Of a stretch of DNA of 64,000 bases, positions 22,078 through 30,990 are shown in pieces. The notes under the pieces are model-generated. The model ran no database searches and was not told where the DNA came from. It saw nothing but the letters and a program-made list of their open reading frames with translations. The position numbers were made by a program, and so were the translations under genes. Origin of the DNA: Candidatus Dormiibacterota bacterium (GTDB lineage Bacteria > Chloroflexota > Dormibacteria > Dormibacterales > Dormibacteraceae). Position 1 is the stretch's first letter. Each line of letters begins with the position of its first letter. The DNA is taken from contig JAMXLM010000015.1 of NCBI GenBank assembly GCA_024280995.1, positions 124,001 to 188,000 on the forward strand, written 5' to 3'.

Positions 22078-23055
22078 TCAGGTCCTGGCATCAGGATCGG
22101 CCGGTGGCGTCGGCACGGAGTTCAAGCACTCCATCACGACGTCTTCGGCCCGGAGCCGGCGGACCCACATCTCCGGCCGCAGCGTCAACCGGTGCGCCAG
22201 CGCCGGCACGGCCACCGCCTTGACGTCCTCCGGCGTCACGTAATCGCGGCCCGCCAGCGCCGCGTTGGCTCGAGAGAGCTTGAACAAAGCGAGCGCACCA
22301 CGCGGGCTCGATCCCACCTGCACGCTCGTGTTGCGGCGGGTCGCTTCGACGAGATCGACTATGTAGTAGACGACACTGTCCGACAGGTAGACCTGCTCGA
22401 TCTCGCGCTGCATGCCGAGCAGAGAGCCGGCGTCGATGACCGGGTTCAGCGCAACTTCGTCGGTCGCGCGCTCCGCGCGGCTCTGGAGGATCGCGTGCTG
22501 CTCGTCGCGCGATGGGTAGCCCACTGACAGCCGGATCACGAAGCGGTCGAGCTGCGCCTCGGGCAGGGGATAGGTCCCCTCGTACTCGATCGGGTTTTGA
22601 GTCGCGATCACAAGGAACGGCCTGGCCAGCAGTCGGGTCTGTCCTTCGACGGTCACCTGCCGCTCCTGCATGGCCTCCAGGAGCGCCGCCTGCGTCTTGG
22701 CGGGGGCGCGGTTGATCTCGTCCGCCAGCAGCAGGTTGGTGAACACAGGCCCTGGCCTGAAGACGAGCTCCCCCGACCGCTGGTCGTAGATGGAGCTGCC
22801 CGTGATGTCCGAGGGCATCAGGTCGGGCGTGAACTGGATGCGCTTGAACTCCAGCTCGGTCACCGCGGCGAAGCTGCGCGCCATGAGAGTCTTGGCGAGA
22901 CCGGGGAAGTCCTCGATGAGGACGTGGCCGTCACACAGGACCGCCATCAGGAGCAGCTTCAGGGCGTCGGGCTTGCCGATGATGGCTTTCTCGAGCTCGG
23001 CGAGAACTCGACCGCAGTCGGCGGTCAGATGGGCGACGCCACGCGTGGTGGTCAA
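22078..23055 (-). CDS. MoxR-family AAA+ ATPase
   Basis: 325 residues, normal family length. The Walker A of this family is seen as EDFPGLAKTLMARS, Walker B as LLLADEINRAPAKTQ, sensor 1 in IATQNPIEYEGTYPLPEAQ, and the lid follows. These chaperone-like ATPases work with DUF58/VWA proteins encoded in the same operon. Its ATG overlaps the upstream gene's stop by 4 bp. Confidence 0.9.
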   Translation of the reverse strand: MTTTRGVAHLTADCGRVLAELEKAIIGKPDALKLLLMAVLCDGHVLIEDFPGLAKTLMARSFAAVTELEFKRIQFTPDLMPSDITGSSIYDQRSGELVFRPGPVFTNLLLADEINRAPAKTQAALLEAMQERQVTVEGQTRLLARPFLVIATQNPIEYEGTYPLPEAQLDRFVIRLSVGYPSRDEQHAILQSRAERATDEVALNPVIDAGSLLGMQREIEQVYLSDSVVYYIVDLVEATRRNTSVQVGSSPRGALALFKLSRANAALAGRDYVTPEDVKAVAVPALAHRLTLRPEMWVRRLRAEDVVMECLNSVPTPPADPDART

Positions 23056-23627
23056 ATCGACTCGAGCTCGTCGACCAGCTGCTGCAGTCTCGCGAGGCTC
23101 GGTCCGGGCACGTCGCGCAGCTCGCGCAGATCGGCGGGGTCTGGCTGGTCGAAGACCTCCACGCGCAGAGCCTCCTTGAGATGGGGCAGCGCCGACGCCG
23201 GCTCCTTCGAGAGCTCGAGATGCCAGCGCGCGTCGAGCCGTTGCGTGGCCAGCTCGCGGAGGAGCGGTCGCAACCGGCTCTGGTGGTCGAACGCCGACAC
23301 CTTGGCCAGCGATACACGATCGTTGAGATCGAAGAGGTCGTTCGGCCAGTTCGGCGCCGTCTTTCGCTGCCTGCGGGCCGGTCTCGAGCGGCCTTCGGCC
23401 GTGGCATAGAGGAATCCGGCAAACCGGTTGATGGCGCTGAGCCCGATCGCCAACCCGATCGCGCCGAAATAGACGTGCAGGATCGTCGAGCTGTACTGGG
23501 CGAACAGGATGAGCGCCAGGATCAGCCCGGCGGAGGCGAGCGCCACCGTCACGATCGCCCCGATGACCGTTTTCCGGGTCAGCGACCGCGCCGGATCTTC
23601 GATGCCGACCGGGGTGATGATGCTCAT
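23052..23627 (-). CDS. Membrane protein of the MoxR operon
   Basis: 191 residues with two central helices (about 21-45 and 48-72) and a cytosolic C-terminal domain of charged helices (SLAKVSAFDHQSRLRPLLREL, VPGPSLARLQQLVDELE as separate motifs). It overlaps both neighbours by 4 bp. This is the position where MoxR operons often carry a poorly conserved membrane subunit. No named family recognised. Confidence 0.65.
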   Translation of the reverse strand: MSIITPVGIEDPARSLTRKTVIGAIVTVALASAGLILALILFAQYSSTILHVYFGAIGLAIGLSAINRFAGFLYATAEGRSRPARRQRKTAPNWPNDLFDLNDRVSLAKVSAFDHQSRLRPLLRELATQRLDARWHLELSKEPASALPHLKEALRVEVFDQPDPADLRELRDVPGPSLARLQQLVDELESI

Positions 23628-24487
23628 GACACCGCCCCGGCGGTCAGCCGCTCGCGGATCTGCCGGAGAGCACCGAGCGCGTCGGACCGCATCGAATCGT
23701 CGACATCGTGCCGGCTGAACTTCGCCAGCTCGAAGAGGTAGGTCAAGCGTCTCGCATCACCGGCAATGTCGACCGCCGAGCGGGAGACGCGCATCAAGAA
23801 CTCCAGCGGCGTGTCGGACTTCCGGCGCTGGACGCCCGCTCGGGCAATCGACGCCTCCATCGCGGAATACGCGGCGATGATGGCGCGTCTCGGATCCCGT
23901 ATCGCGGCGAGGGCGTCGATGCTCTCGTCGATCACCTCGACCATCTCATCTTCGACGGCGGCCGGCGGCGTCACGGCCAGGCGCCGATGCGGCCGTCTCG
24001 CGGGCCAGAACAACCAGGAAAGGAAGGCCACGACGATCAGCGCGGCAAGCAGGATGCTCACCCAGGTCACGTCGGCGGTGCCCGAGGTCGTCCTCGCGCC
24101 TGCGGCCTGGAAGGGCAGCATCCCGGCTCCGACCGGCCGGGGCAGCAGGATCAAAGGCGACGCGCCTCGAGGCCGGAGCCAGAGCAGCGCGAATACGATC
24201 ACCGTCGGAACCAACGCGAACAGATACGTGAGCAGGGAGAACTTTCTTGGCTCGCCCGTGACGACGGGCCGATCGCCGGTCAGCGCGTACACGATGCCGA
24301 TGAGAAGGAGCACGTCGGCGGCGATGAACAACCACAGGACGGTTTGCTCCGTGACGGTCAGCAGCTCTCGCGGCAGGTCGACCGGCGCGATGGACTGGCC
24401 CTGGCCGACCGCCACGCCGCCGACGATCGCCAGGACGACGGCCGCGCCGACGGCCAGTACCCGGTACCGGCCCGACGTGGACAGCAT
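23624..24487 (-). CDS. DUF4129-domain membrane protein, first gene of the MoxR operon
   Basis: 287 residues. Helices at about 8-26, 44-68, 83-105 and 140-160 precede a soluble C-terminal DUF4129 domain (RDPRRAIIAAYSAMEASIAR, TPLEFLMRVS, LTYLFELAKFSRHDV). DUF4129 proteins occur with MoxR/DUF58 genes and sometimes as tails of transglutaminase-like proteins. It heads the four or five overlapping genes running to 20237. Confidence 0.8.
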   Translation of the reverse strand: MLSTSGRYRVLAVGAAVVLAIVGGVAVGQGQSIAPVDLPRELLTVTEQTVLWLFIAADVLLLIGIVYALTGDRPVVTGEPRKFSLLTYLFALVPTVIVFALLWLRPRGASPLILLPRPVGAGMLPFQAAGARTTSGTADVTWVSILLAALIVVAFLSWLFWPARRPHRRLAVTPPAAVEDEMVEVIDESIDALAAIRDPRRAIIAAYSAMEASIARAGVQRRKSDTPLEFLMRVSRSAVDIAGDARRLTYLFELAKFSRHDVDDSMRSDALGALRQIRERLTAGAVS

Positions 24488-24503
24488 TTCGGGAGTCTAC
24501 GTT

Positions 24504-25322
24504 CTAGACGGAACCCGAGTACGTGTCGCACGATCCGGGCGATCCCGAGTCGAACCCGACGGTGAACCAGCGCTGTCGCTGGGCTGAGGAGCCGTGCGTC
24601 CAGTCCTCCACCGGCCTCTGACCGGGCTTCAGGTGGGCGTTGAAGTCGTCTCCGACCACGGCGGCCGCATGCAGCGCGTCGTCGACGTCGCTCGGCGTGA
24701 TGAGGTTGCGGGCGTACGCGGTGTGCGCCCAGACGCCCGCAAAACAATCGGCCTGGAGCTCGACGCGTACCGACAGCGCGTTGGCGCCCGCGGGATGCTG
24801 CTGGTTGGTGGCCGCCACGCGGGCGTGGATCCCGAGCACCTGCTGAATGTGGTGGCCGACCTCGTGACCGATCACATAAGCCACGGCGAAGCCGCGCACC
24901 CCGAAGTGCTGCTCCATCGCGGCAAAAAAGCTGAGGTCGAGGTTCACGCTCTGGTCGGCAGGGCAGTAGAAGGGACCGATCTCCGACGTCTGCGGGCCGC
25001 ACGCCGTGGCGACGGCCGACGTGAAGAGGCGCAATTTCGCGGGCGAGTACGTGAGTCCGGCGGCGGCGAACGACGCCTGCCACTTCGCCTGCACGTCGTT
25101 GAACGTAAGCGTCGCTCCTTCGGGTGAGGCGGGCGATGGACCCGTCGTCGGGTTTTCGCCCGGAGGTCCAAACGAGGGCAGCTTGGCCGCATCCTCGCCT
25201 TCGATCTCGCTCGGGCTGGCGGAGGTGCCGGGACTCGAGGTTGCTTCAGAGGTGCCTCCGCATGCCCCCATGAACAGCGTCGTCGTCAGGGCGATAACGG
25301 CCGCCAACCGCAGCGCGGTCAT
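24504..25322 (-). CDS. Lipoprotein neutral zinc metallopeptidase (YpfJ-like)
   Basis: 272 residues. A lipoprotein signal peptide ends at the lipobox MGAC (Cys about 20). A Ser/Pro-rich linker precedes the catalytic domain with HEVGHHIQQVLG (zinc-binding HExxH) and the downstream acidic motif VELQADCFAG. This order is typical of neutral zinc metallopeptidases of the YpfJ/KPN_02809 type. ATG 25322 has a G-rich site upstream; the frame continues further but without a signal peptide. It ends 16 bp before the DUF4129 gene, in the same direction. Confidence 0.85.
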   Translation of the reverse strand: MTALRLAAVIALTTTLFMGACGGTSEATSSPGTSASPSEIEGEDAAKLPSFGPPGENPTTGPSPASPEGATLTFNDVQAKWQASFAAAGLTYSPAKLRLFTSAVATACGPQTSEIGPFYCPADQSVNLDLSFFAAMEQHFGVRGFAVAYVIGHEVGHHIQQVLGIHARVAATNQQHPAGANALSVRVELQADCFAGVWAHTAYARNLITPSDVDDALHAAAVVGDDFNAHLKPGQRPVEDWTHGSSAQRQRWFTVGFDSGSPGSCDTYSGSV

Positions 25323-25536
25323 CCCCCCACCATGCAGCCCCACCACGTAAACCGATCCGCAATAGACAACGCACGACCGTCGCGCGACGCGCAACTTCGG
25401 CTCGCGCCTGATCTTCACGTACAATTGCTGCGACGCATCCGTGCGTCGCCCGCTCGGGTCCTCTCTTCCTGTCACAACACAGAGTCCTGTAGCTCGCGGC
25501 AAATAAGAAGAAAGAGAGAGGCACCCTGGAGCTTCG

Positions 25537-26772
25537 TTGCAAACATTCGCCGAAGCCGGCGTCAGCGCGCGCGTTTTGAACGCGCTGGCCCGGCAGGACA
25601 TCACGAAACCGAATCCTGTTCAGTCGGAGTCGATCCCGGCCTTGCTCGACGGGCGAGACGTCGTCATACAATCGCCGACCGGGAGCGGCAAGACTATTGC
25701 CTTCCTGATCCCGATCGTGGAGCGGTTCGAGCCTGGCGCGCCCGGTCCGCGCGCGCTGGTCGTAACGCCTACGCGTGAGCTCGCCATTCAGGTCGACGCG
25801 GTATTCAAGTCCCTTGACTCGGGACTTCGCAGCGCGCTGCTGTACGGCGGCGTGGGCTACCACCTGCAGATCCAGAGCCTCAAGGCCGGCGCCGACGTCG
25901 TCATCGGCACGCCGGGCCGCATTCTCGACATGGTTACGAGGAAGGTTCTGTCGCTGAGTCGCATCGAGTACCTCGTCCTCGACGAGGCGGACCAGATGTT
26001 CGACGCCGGCTTTGCGCCTCAAGTCGAGCGGCTGCTCGGGTTCATCTACTCGTCGCAGACCGTTCTTGCGTCGGCGACGATGCCCGCCTGGGTGTCGCGG
26101 ATGATCGACAAGCACCTGCAGCATCCACAGCGGGTGAAGGTCGTTGCGGAGGGCCCCCCGTTGCTCGAGCACGGGTTGGTCTACACGAGCGCCGGCCTGA
26201 AGCTGAGGCTCCTCAGTGACATCCTGCATCAGCATCCGCCCGCGATCGTTTTCGGTCGCACGAAGCACGGGGTCCGCAAGCTGAACCTCGAGCTGCGCCG
26301 GCTGGGACACAGATCAGTCGAGCTGCAGGGCAACATGGCTCAGCCCGCCCGCGTAGCGGTCATGGATTCGTTTCGGAACCAGCGCGCGGACATCCTGGTC
26401 GCAACCAACGTCGCGGCTCGCGGTCTCGACCTCAGCCACGTCGGGCTCGTGATCAACTACGAGCTCCCCGACACCGCCGAAGCCTTGACCCACCGCGTCG
26501 GACGCACGGCTCGTAACGGAAACACGGGTCGCGCGCTCACCTTCATCACGGCCGATGACCACGAGAAGTGGGCCAACCTGCGTCGCCAGGGCGCTCCGGC
26601 GCTCCGTTCGGTGGACGCGGCTGCGTTTGCGCGCGATGGAGACTGGCTCTACATCGAGGGAGCTGCACCGCCGGCCGCCGCGCCGGCGGCGCGCAGGACC
26701 GCGCCGCGGTTTAGAGGACGTTCCAGAAGGATCCGTCGCCGCGGAGCGGCGCATCCCGCACCCAGATCCTGA
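25537..26772 (+). CDS. DEAD-box RNA helicase
   Basis: 411 residues from TTG 25537 (GGAG five bases upstream). All core motifs are present in order: Q-motif (PNPVQSESIP), PTGSGKT, PTREL, GTPGR, DEAD, SAT, then the second RecA domain with VFGRTKHG, ATNVAARGLD and HRVGRTARNG. The tail is Ala/Arg-rich (PRFRGRSRRIRRRG), as in RhlE/CsdA-type RNA chaperone helicases. A possible promoter with TACAAT at 25420-25425 would give a leader of about 100 nt, common for cold-inducible helicases. Confidence 0.9.
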   Translation: MQTFAEAGVSARVLNALARQDITKPNPVQSESIPALLDGRDVVIQSPTGSGKTIAFLIPIVERFEPGAPGPRALVVTPTRELAIQVDAVFKSLDSGLRSALLYGGVGYHLQIQSLKAGADVVIGTPGRILDMVTRKVLSLSRIEYLVLDEADQMFDAGFAPQVERLLGFIYSSQTVLASATMPAWVSRMIDKHLQHPQRVKVVAEGPPLLEHGLVYTSAGLKLRLLSDILHQHPPAIVFGRTKHGVRKLNLELRRLGHRSVELQGNMAQPARVAVMDSFRNQRADILVATNVAARGLDLSHVGLVINYELPDTAEALTHRVGRTARNGNTGRALTFITADDHEKWANLRRQGAPALRSVDAAAFARDGDWLYIEGAAPPAAAPAARRTAPRFRGRSRRIRRRGAAHPAPRS

Positions 26773-27101
26773 CTCGGCAGCCGTCAGACGTGAGGGCGGC
26801 GGCGCGCGATCAGGCTTCGCCGGTACTGCCGGCGGCGCAGCGTTGTTCTGCGCTCGGAGCCCATGCTCGGCTCCGCCCGGCTGACCGCCGATCTGCGCTC
26901 CGCTTTGCGCCGACTGGCGCCTGACCGTCTTTCAGCCGTTCGTCTTTCCATCAAGTCGTCGGGGTCCTATCAATCGATAGAACGCCCCACGATGCGATGG
27001 AATTCATCTCACCATCGGACGTGATGAAGGCGGATCACATACATATAAGGACGCGCGAGGCTGTGCCGGTCCACCCTTCGGACCGGCGCTACGATGGGGA
27101 T
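26773..27101 (+). other. Intergenic region with a strong hairpin before the dinB-like gene
   Basis: No credible gene. The stretch is GC-rich and loses codon bias after the helicase stop. Near 27040-27055 an AT-rich CATACATATAAGG could be a -10 region. At 27065-27087 there is a perfect 8-bp stem GCCGGTCC/GGACCGGC with a 7-nt loop, ending about 8 bases before the ribosome binding site GGGGAT of the next gene. Confidence 0.5.
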
Positions 27102-27596
27102 ATGAGCGCTGAGACACGCGCGGCGAAGTACGCGGACGAGTTCGTAACGGCCCAGCGACAGTTCATCGAACTTGTCGAATCGCTGAGCGACGATCAATGG
27201 CATGCGGTTGGTAAGAACTTTCCAGAGCGGATCAATGACGTCGACGAGAGCCGTTCTGTAGGCGTGATCGCACACCACGTCGCAGCCAGCGAGCAGTTCA
27301 TCGTCGACCGGATCTATCTCATGCTGGAAGGAAAGCCGATGCCACCCGCCGACTTCACTCAAGCGAATGCAAGGCATGCCGCCCAGAAGTCCGGCGTGAC
27401 TCGCGAAGAGGTGGTCGCGCTGCTGCGCGCAAACGAGGATCGGATTCCACCCCGGATCCGAGCCATCTCGGACGATGACCTCGATGTCGAGCATCAGACG
27501 CCCGCCGGCCCCGCCACGGTCGCCCAGCGGCTCGAGCGCGTGCTTGTCGGGCACCTGAAGATGCACCAGGGATCGATCGAGGCCGCCCTGGCCTAG
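27102..27596 (+). CDS. DinB-family four-helix protein
   Basis: 164 residues. The pattern matches the DinB/YfiT fold: an N-terminal helix (FIELVESLSDDQW), a first His in IAHHVAASEQF, and a C-terminal His in LKMHQGSIEAAL. Members bind a divalent metal with three His and include thiol-dependent S-transferases such as bacillithiol or mycothiol transferases. The substrate is unknown here. A hairpin just upstream of the RBS could influence translation. Confidence 0.75.
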   Translation: MSAETRAAKYADEFVTAQRQFIELVESLSDDQWHAVGKNFPERINDVDESRSVGVIAHHVAASEQFIVDRIYLMLEGKPMPPADFTQANARHAAQKSGVTREEVVALLRANEDRIPPRIRAISDDDLDVEHQTPAGPATVAQRLERVLVGHLKMHQGSIEAALA

Positions 27597-27640
27597 CGCC
27601 GCTCGCCGGACCGCGCTACCATCCCCGCCGAGGAGGGGAA

Positions 27641-29368
27641 GTGAAGGGGATCCGCGCCCTGTGGCGTGCTGTGCTCGTGCCCGTCGCCGCAACCGTGGTC
27701 GTGCTTGCCGCGCAGGTGCCGGCGGCCGCCGCGGCGCCCGACCTCGTCGACGCCCGGCTCCAGGGCGCCTGGAACCTGACGGTCACCGTCGCCTCGTACA
27801 CGGGTCCACAGCAGTCCCAGAACAGGCCTGTCGGCCACCAGGCGACCGACCGCGTCTGGTTCGAGTCAACGTGCCCAAGCCCCGGATCGTGCAGCGCCCG
27901 CATCTGGGGCCCCAACGGGCCGGACCCGTCCGCGCCGTTCTTCCAGTACTTCAGCAACTCCAGCGGCTTCGAGGGCACGCCGGCGAGCGCCGGCCTTCAG
28001 CAGTCAGGCACCACGTACTCGGTGGACATCCCGATCGGCGGGTTCGGCGGCTTCCTCAAGTGTCCGCCGCCGAGCGGGATAGCCAGGCCGGCGCAGCACC
28101 TGAGCCTGCGAGTCGTCGACGCCAGGCAGGGCTCGACCGGCTGGCTGGCCACAACCGTGACCGGCACCGAATCGCTAGTCGCCGGCTGGTCGTGCAGCGG
28201 CAGCCAGCCGGGCGCGTGGGTCGCCGTGAACCTGTCGATAGTCGGACACCCGGTCGGCTACGTGGCTCCTGCCGCCGCGCACGGCTCGGCCCTCACCGTC
28301 TCGAGCCTGGCGCGGTCGCTGAACTCGCCAAAGGCAGCGTTTCAGAGCCCCGCGCTGATCGTCGCCAACCTGGTGGTCACGGCCCTCGTCATCCTCTTCG
28401 TCACGTTTCCGTCGGCGCTCTTCAACCACACGCTCACCGAGAACTACACGGAGATCACCGCGGCGGCGAAGCGCTTCAGCTTCGTTGCGGCGGCTGCGCG
28501 CCGCCAGCGGGAGCGACTGGGGCGGCTTCTCAACGAAGGACGTCGCGAGCTCGCGATCTTCGTCGTCGTTCTGGCGGCAGGCAGCTTGATCAACGGCCTG
28601 CTCGATCCTGCGTTCGGATTGAACGGGTCGTCCGTGACGAGCTACACCGCCACGCTGGTGACACTCGTCTACGGCGTCGCGATGTCGGCCCTGGTCGCGT
28701 TCGCCTACCGACGAGCCGGCGGGCGCAAGACCGACTGGCGCTTCGAGGCGCTGCCGCTTGGCCTGGCGATCGCCGCCGTCTGTGTGCTCCTGTCGCGGAT
28801 CACACATTTCCAACCGGGTTATTTCTATGGCCTTGTCGCCGGCATCGGGTTCGGCACGCACATGGGCAAACGGGAAGATGGGCACGAGGCGGCCATCAAA
28901 GCAGTCCTGACGATGGTCACTGCTGTCGCGGCGTGGTTCGCGTGGTCGCTCGTGAACCCGTTGGCGACTCGTGCCGATGCCGGCTGGCCGCTGGTGCTGT
29001 TGGACGACATCCTGGCCTCCGTCTTCGTCGGCGGGCTGGTCGGCAACGTGATCGGGCTCCTTCCGCTCAGATCGCTCCAGGGCGGCAAGCTCATCGGCTG
29101 GCGCCGTGCCGTGTGGGCCGCCATCTTCGCCGTCGCTGTCTTCGGGCTCGTCCAGGTGCTGCTGCATCCGGAGCAGGGAGCGGTCCATCCGAGCCAGGCG
29201 CCGTTGGTGACGGCGATAGCCCTCTTTGTCGGATTCGGAGGAGCGTCGGTGGCCTTCAACCGCTACTTCACCTGGAACGGCCGGCCGACTCGGCTCCAGG
29301 CGGCATCGCAAGAGCATGTGGTCGCTGAACCCAAGGCCGAACCGGCGGTCGTTGCTCAACCCAAGTGA
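27641..29368 (+). CDS. FGLLP-motif-type secreted/membrane protein
   Basis: 575 residues from GTG 27641 with AGGAGGGGA immediately upstream. A signal peptide (about 1-31, Ala/Val-rich) is followed by an extracytoplasmic beta-rich domain (about 35-235) and then about nine membrane helices (245-545). The motif NVIGLLPLRSLQGGKL near residue 475 is a variant of the FGLLP motif that names a family of membrane proteins of unknown role. The C-terminal tail is polar. Confidence 0.65.
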   Translation: MKGIRALWRAVLVPVAATVVVLAAQVPAAAAAPDLVDARLQGAWNLTVTVASYTGPQQSQNRPVGHQATDRVWFESTCPSPGSCSARIWGPNGPDPSAPFFQYFSNSSGFEGTPASAGLQQSGTTYSVDIPIGGFGGFLKCPPPSGIARPAQHLSLRVVDARQGSTGWLATTVTGTESLVAGWSCSGSQPGAWVAVNLSIVGHPVGYVAPAAAHGSALTVSSLARSLNSPKAAFQSPALIVANLVVTALVILFVTFPSALFNHTLTENYTEITAAAKRFSFVAAAARRQRERLGRLLNEGRRELAIFVVVLAAGSLINGLLDPAFGLNGSSVTSYTATLVTLVYGVAMSALVAFAYRRAGGRKTDWRFEALPLGLAIAAVCVLLSRITHFQPGYFYGLVAGIGFGTHMGKREDGHEAAIKAVLTMVTAVAAWFAWSLVNPLATRADAGWPLVLLDDILASVFVGGLVGNVIGLLPLRSLQGGKLIGWRRAVWAAIFAVAVFGLVQVLLHPEQGAVHPSQAPLVTAIALFVGFGGASVAFNRYFTWNGRPTRLQAASQEHVVAEPKAEPAVVAQPK

Positions 29369-29431
29369 ATCGCGCCGGCGGGGCGTTTCCAGACTATGTC
29401 GTCCGCGACATACGATCTCTGGAGGAATTGA

Positions 29432-29866
29432 ATGTCACAAGGTTATGAGGCCAAGACGTCGGTCGAGATCGATGCACCCCGTGCCAGAGTCTGGAAAGCG
29501 CTGGTCGACCCCGATGACGTGAGGCAGTACCTGCACGGGACCAACCTGTCCACGGATTGGAAGGTCGGGAGCCCGATCACGTGGAGCGGCGAGTGGAAGG
29601 GACGCGAGTATCAGGACAAGGGCACGATCCTGGACGTCGAGGATCAGCGTCTGATTCGGTACACGCACTGGAGCCCTCTCGGCGGCAGCGAGGACGTGCC
29701 TGAGAACTATCACACCGTGACCTACACACTGAGCGGCGACGACGGCCGGACCACGCTGAGCCTGACGCAGGACAACAACCCGTCTCAGGAGGAGGCCGAC
29801 CAGATGGCGCAGAACAACTGGCGCCCCGTGCTCGAGGGACTCAAAGAACTGGTCGAGAAAGAGTAG
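29432..29866 (+). CDS. SRPBCC (AHSA1-like) domain protein
   Basis: 144 residues. The START-like fold pattern is clear: SVEIDAPRARVWKALVDP at the start, WKVGSPITWSGEW, RLIRYTHWSPLGG and the last helix NNWRPVLEGLKELVE. This is the usual full length of AHSA1-type proteins, which bind hydrophobic ligands or act as co-chaperones. GGAGG lies eight bases upstream of the ATG. It stands alone between membrane-protein genes. Confidence 0.85.
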   Translation: MSQGYEAKTSVEIDAPRARVWKALVDPDDVRQYLHGTNLSTDWKVGSPITWSGEWKGREYQDKGTILDVEDQRLIRYTHWSPLGGSEDVPENYHTVTYTLSGDDGRTTLSLTQDNNPSQEEADQMAQNNWRPVLEGLKELVEKE

Positions 29867-29908
29867 TCGCGCTCTCAGTCACCCGCGCGCGTATCGTGCC
29901 TGTGTCAG

Positions 29909-30355
29909 GTGAGCCAGGAAACTGCCCGGCGGTACCGGGCCACCTGGAACGGGGCGGTGCTGGCCGAAAGCGACCAGACCATCGTCGTCGAGGGCAATCA
30001 CTACTTCCCGCCTGCCGATGTGCGGGCTGAGCACTTTCAGGCCAGCGCCACTCATACAAGGTGCCACTGGAAGTGGCTTGCCAGCTACTACGACGTCGTC
30101 GCGGATGGAAACGTGAATCGAGACGCGGCCTGGTACTACCCGGAACCAAGCAAAGCCGCCGAGGAGATCAAGCAAGGACTACGTGGCGTTCTGGCGAGGA
30201 GTCAAGGTCGCTCCGATAAGCGAGCCTTAAGCGCCGCGAATCGCCGAAGCGAAAGGCCGGCCCTGAACCCTAGTTCGTTTCGCACCCGCCGGCCCGGCGG
30301 CAGGCGCGGAGCGGTGCGTGGGAGGATCTGCGCGACTAAAACCACCATTTCGTGA
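29909..30355 (+). CDS. DUF427-domain protein with frameshifted C-terminus
   Basis: The first 90 residues match DUF427 (RATWNGAVLAESDQTIVVEG, HYFPPADV, CHWKWLASYY, AAWYYPEPSKAAEEIK). After EEIK the annotated frame continues into about 60 residues of unrelated Arg/Ser-rich sequence. A tandem CAAGCAAG at 30169-30176 explains this. Removing one CAAG restores the family ending DYVAFWRGVKVAP and a stop at 30228-30230, giving about 105 residues. The gene is therefore frameshifted by a 4-bp duplication, real or artefactual. Confidence 0.75.
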   Translation: MSQETARRYRATWNGAVLAESDQTIVVEGNHYFPPADVRAEHFQASATHTRCHWKWLASYYDVVADGNVNRDAAWYYPEPSKAAEEIKQGLRGVLARSQGRSDKRALSAANRRSERPALNPSSFRTRRPGGRRGAVRGRICATKTTIS

Positions 30356-30369
30356 CCGGGGAGGGACAG

Positions 30370-30990
30370 ATGGATCAGAAAGCCAAGGAACAGGCGTTCA
30401 TGAGTGCCTTGGTGACCGAGCACTTCGTCCAGCAGTCCGCAGCGAGCGCCACGATCAGCGAGAGCAGCAGCCGGGCTTCGCTGTACCTGTTGTCGCTGTC
30501 GAGCTCGCTCGTTGCGCTCGGATTCGCGACGCAATCAAAGCAGGCCTTCCCATACTTCGCCGCCACGATCCTTCCCGCGATTTTCATACTGGGCATCTTT
30601 TCCTTCGTGCGCGTCACCGACACGGCGATGGCGAACTTGAACTCGCTGCGTGCGATCGCTCGGATTCGCCGCTTTTACGCGGGACTGGTCCCCGAAGCGC
30701 CGAGGTTCTTTGGCGAGCACGATGCCGCCGGCGACACGGCCACGGCGCTCAGCTTCATCGGCATCACCCGGTCGTGGGCCAATGCCCTCTTCTCGATGGC
30801 CAGCACTCTCGCGGCCATCAACTCTCTGGTTGCCGGCGTTGGCGTCGTGATCCTGCTGGTCATGAGCTTTGGGCCTGGTGCGTTTGGTCCGGCGGTGGCC
30901 ATCGGCGCCGTCGTCGTCATCGGTCTCATGGCGGCCGCGATCGCCTATCAGCTCCGCCGTTTTCGGCAGATGGTCGCCGGCAGGCATTAG
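30370..30990 (+). CDS. Hypothetical four-helix membrane protein
   Basis: 206 residues from ATG 30370, with GGGGAGGG at 30358-30365. A soluble helical N-terminus (EQAFMSALVTEHFVQQSAASA) precedes helices near 40-60, 66-85, 150-172 and 178-198. The segment between helices 2 and 3 contains RAIARIRRFYAGLVPEAPRF. No family recognised. Its stop overlaps that of the convergent gene by 4 bp (TTAG). Confidence 0.6.
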   Translation: MDQKAKEQAFMSALVTEHFVQQSAASATISESSSRASLYLLSLSSSLVALGFATQSKQAFPYFAATILPAIFILGIFSFVRVTDTAMANLNSLRAIARIRRFYAGLVPEAPRFFGEHDAAGDTATALSFIGITRSWANALFSMASTLAAINSLVAGVGVVILLVMSFGPGAFGPAVAIGAVVVIGLMAAAIAYQLRRFRQMVAGRH

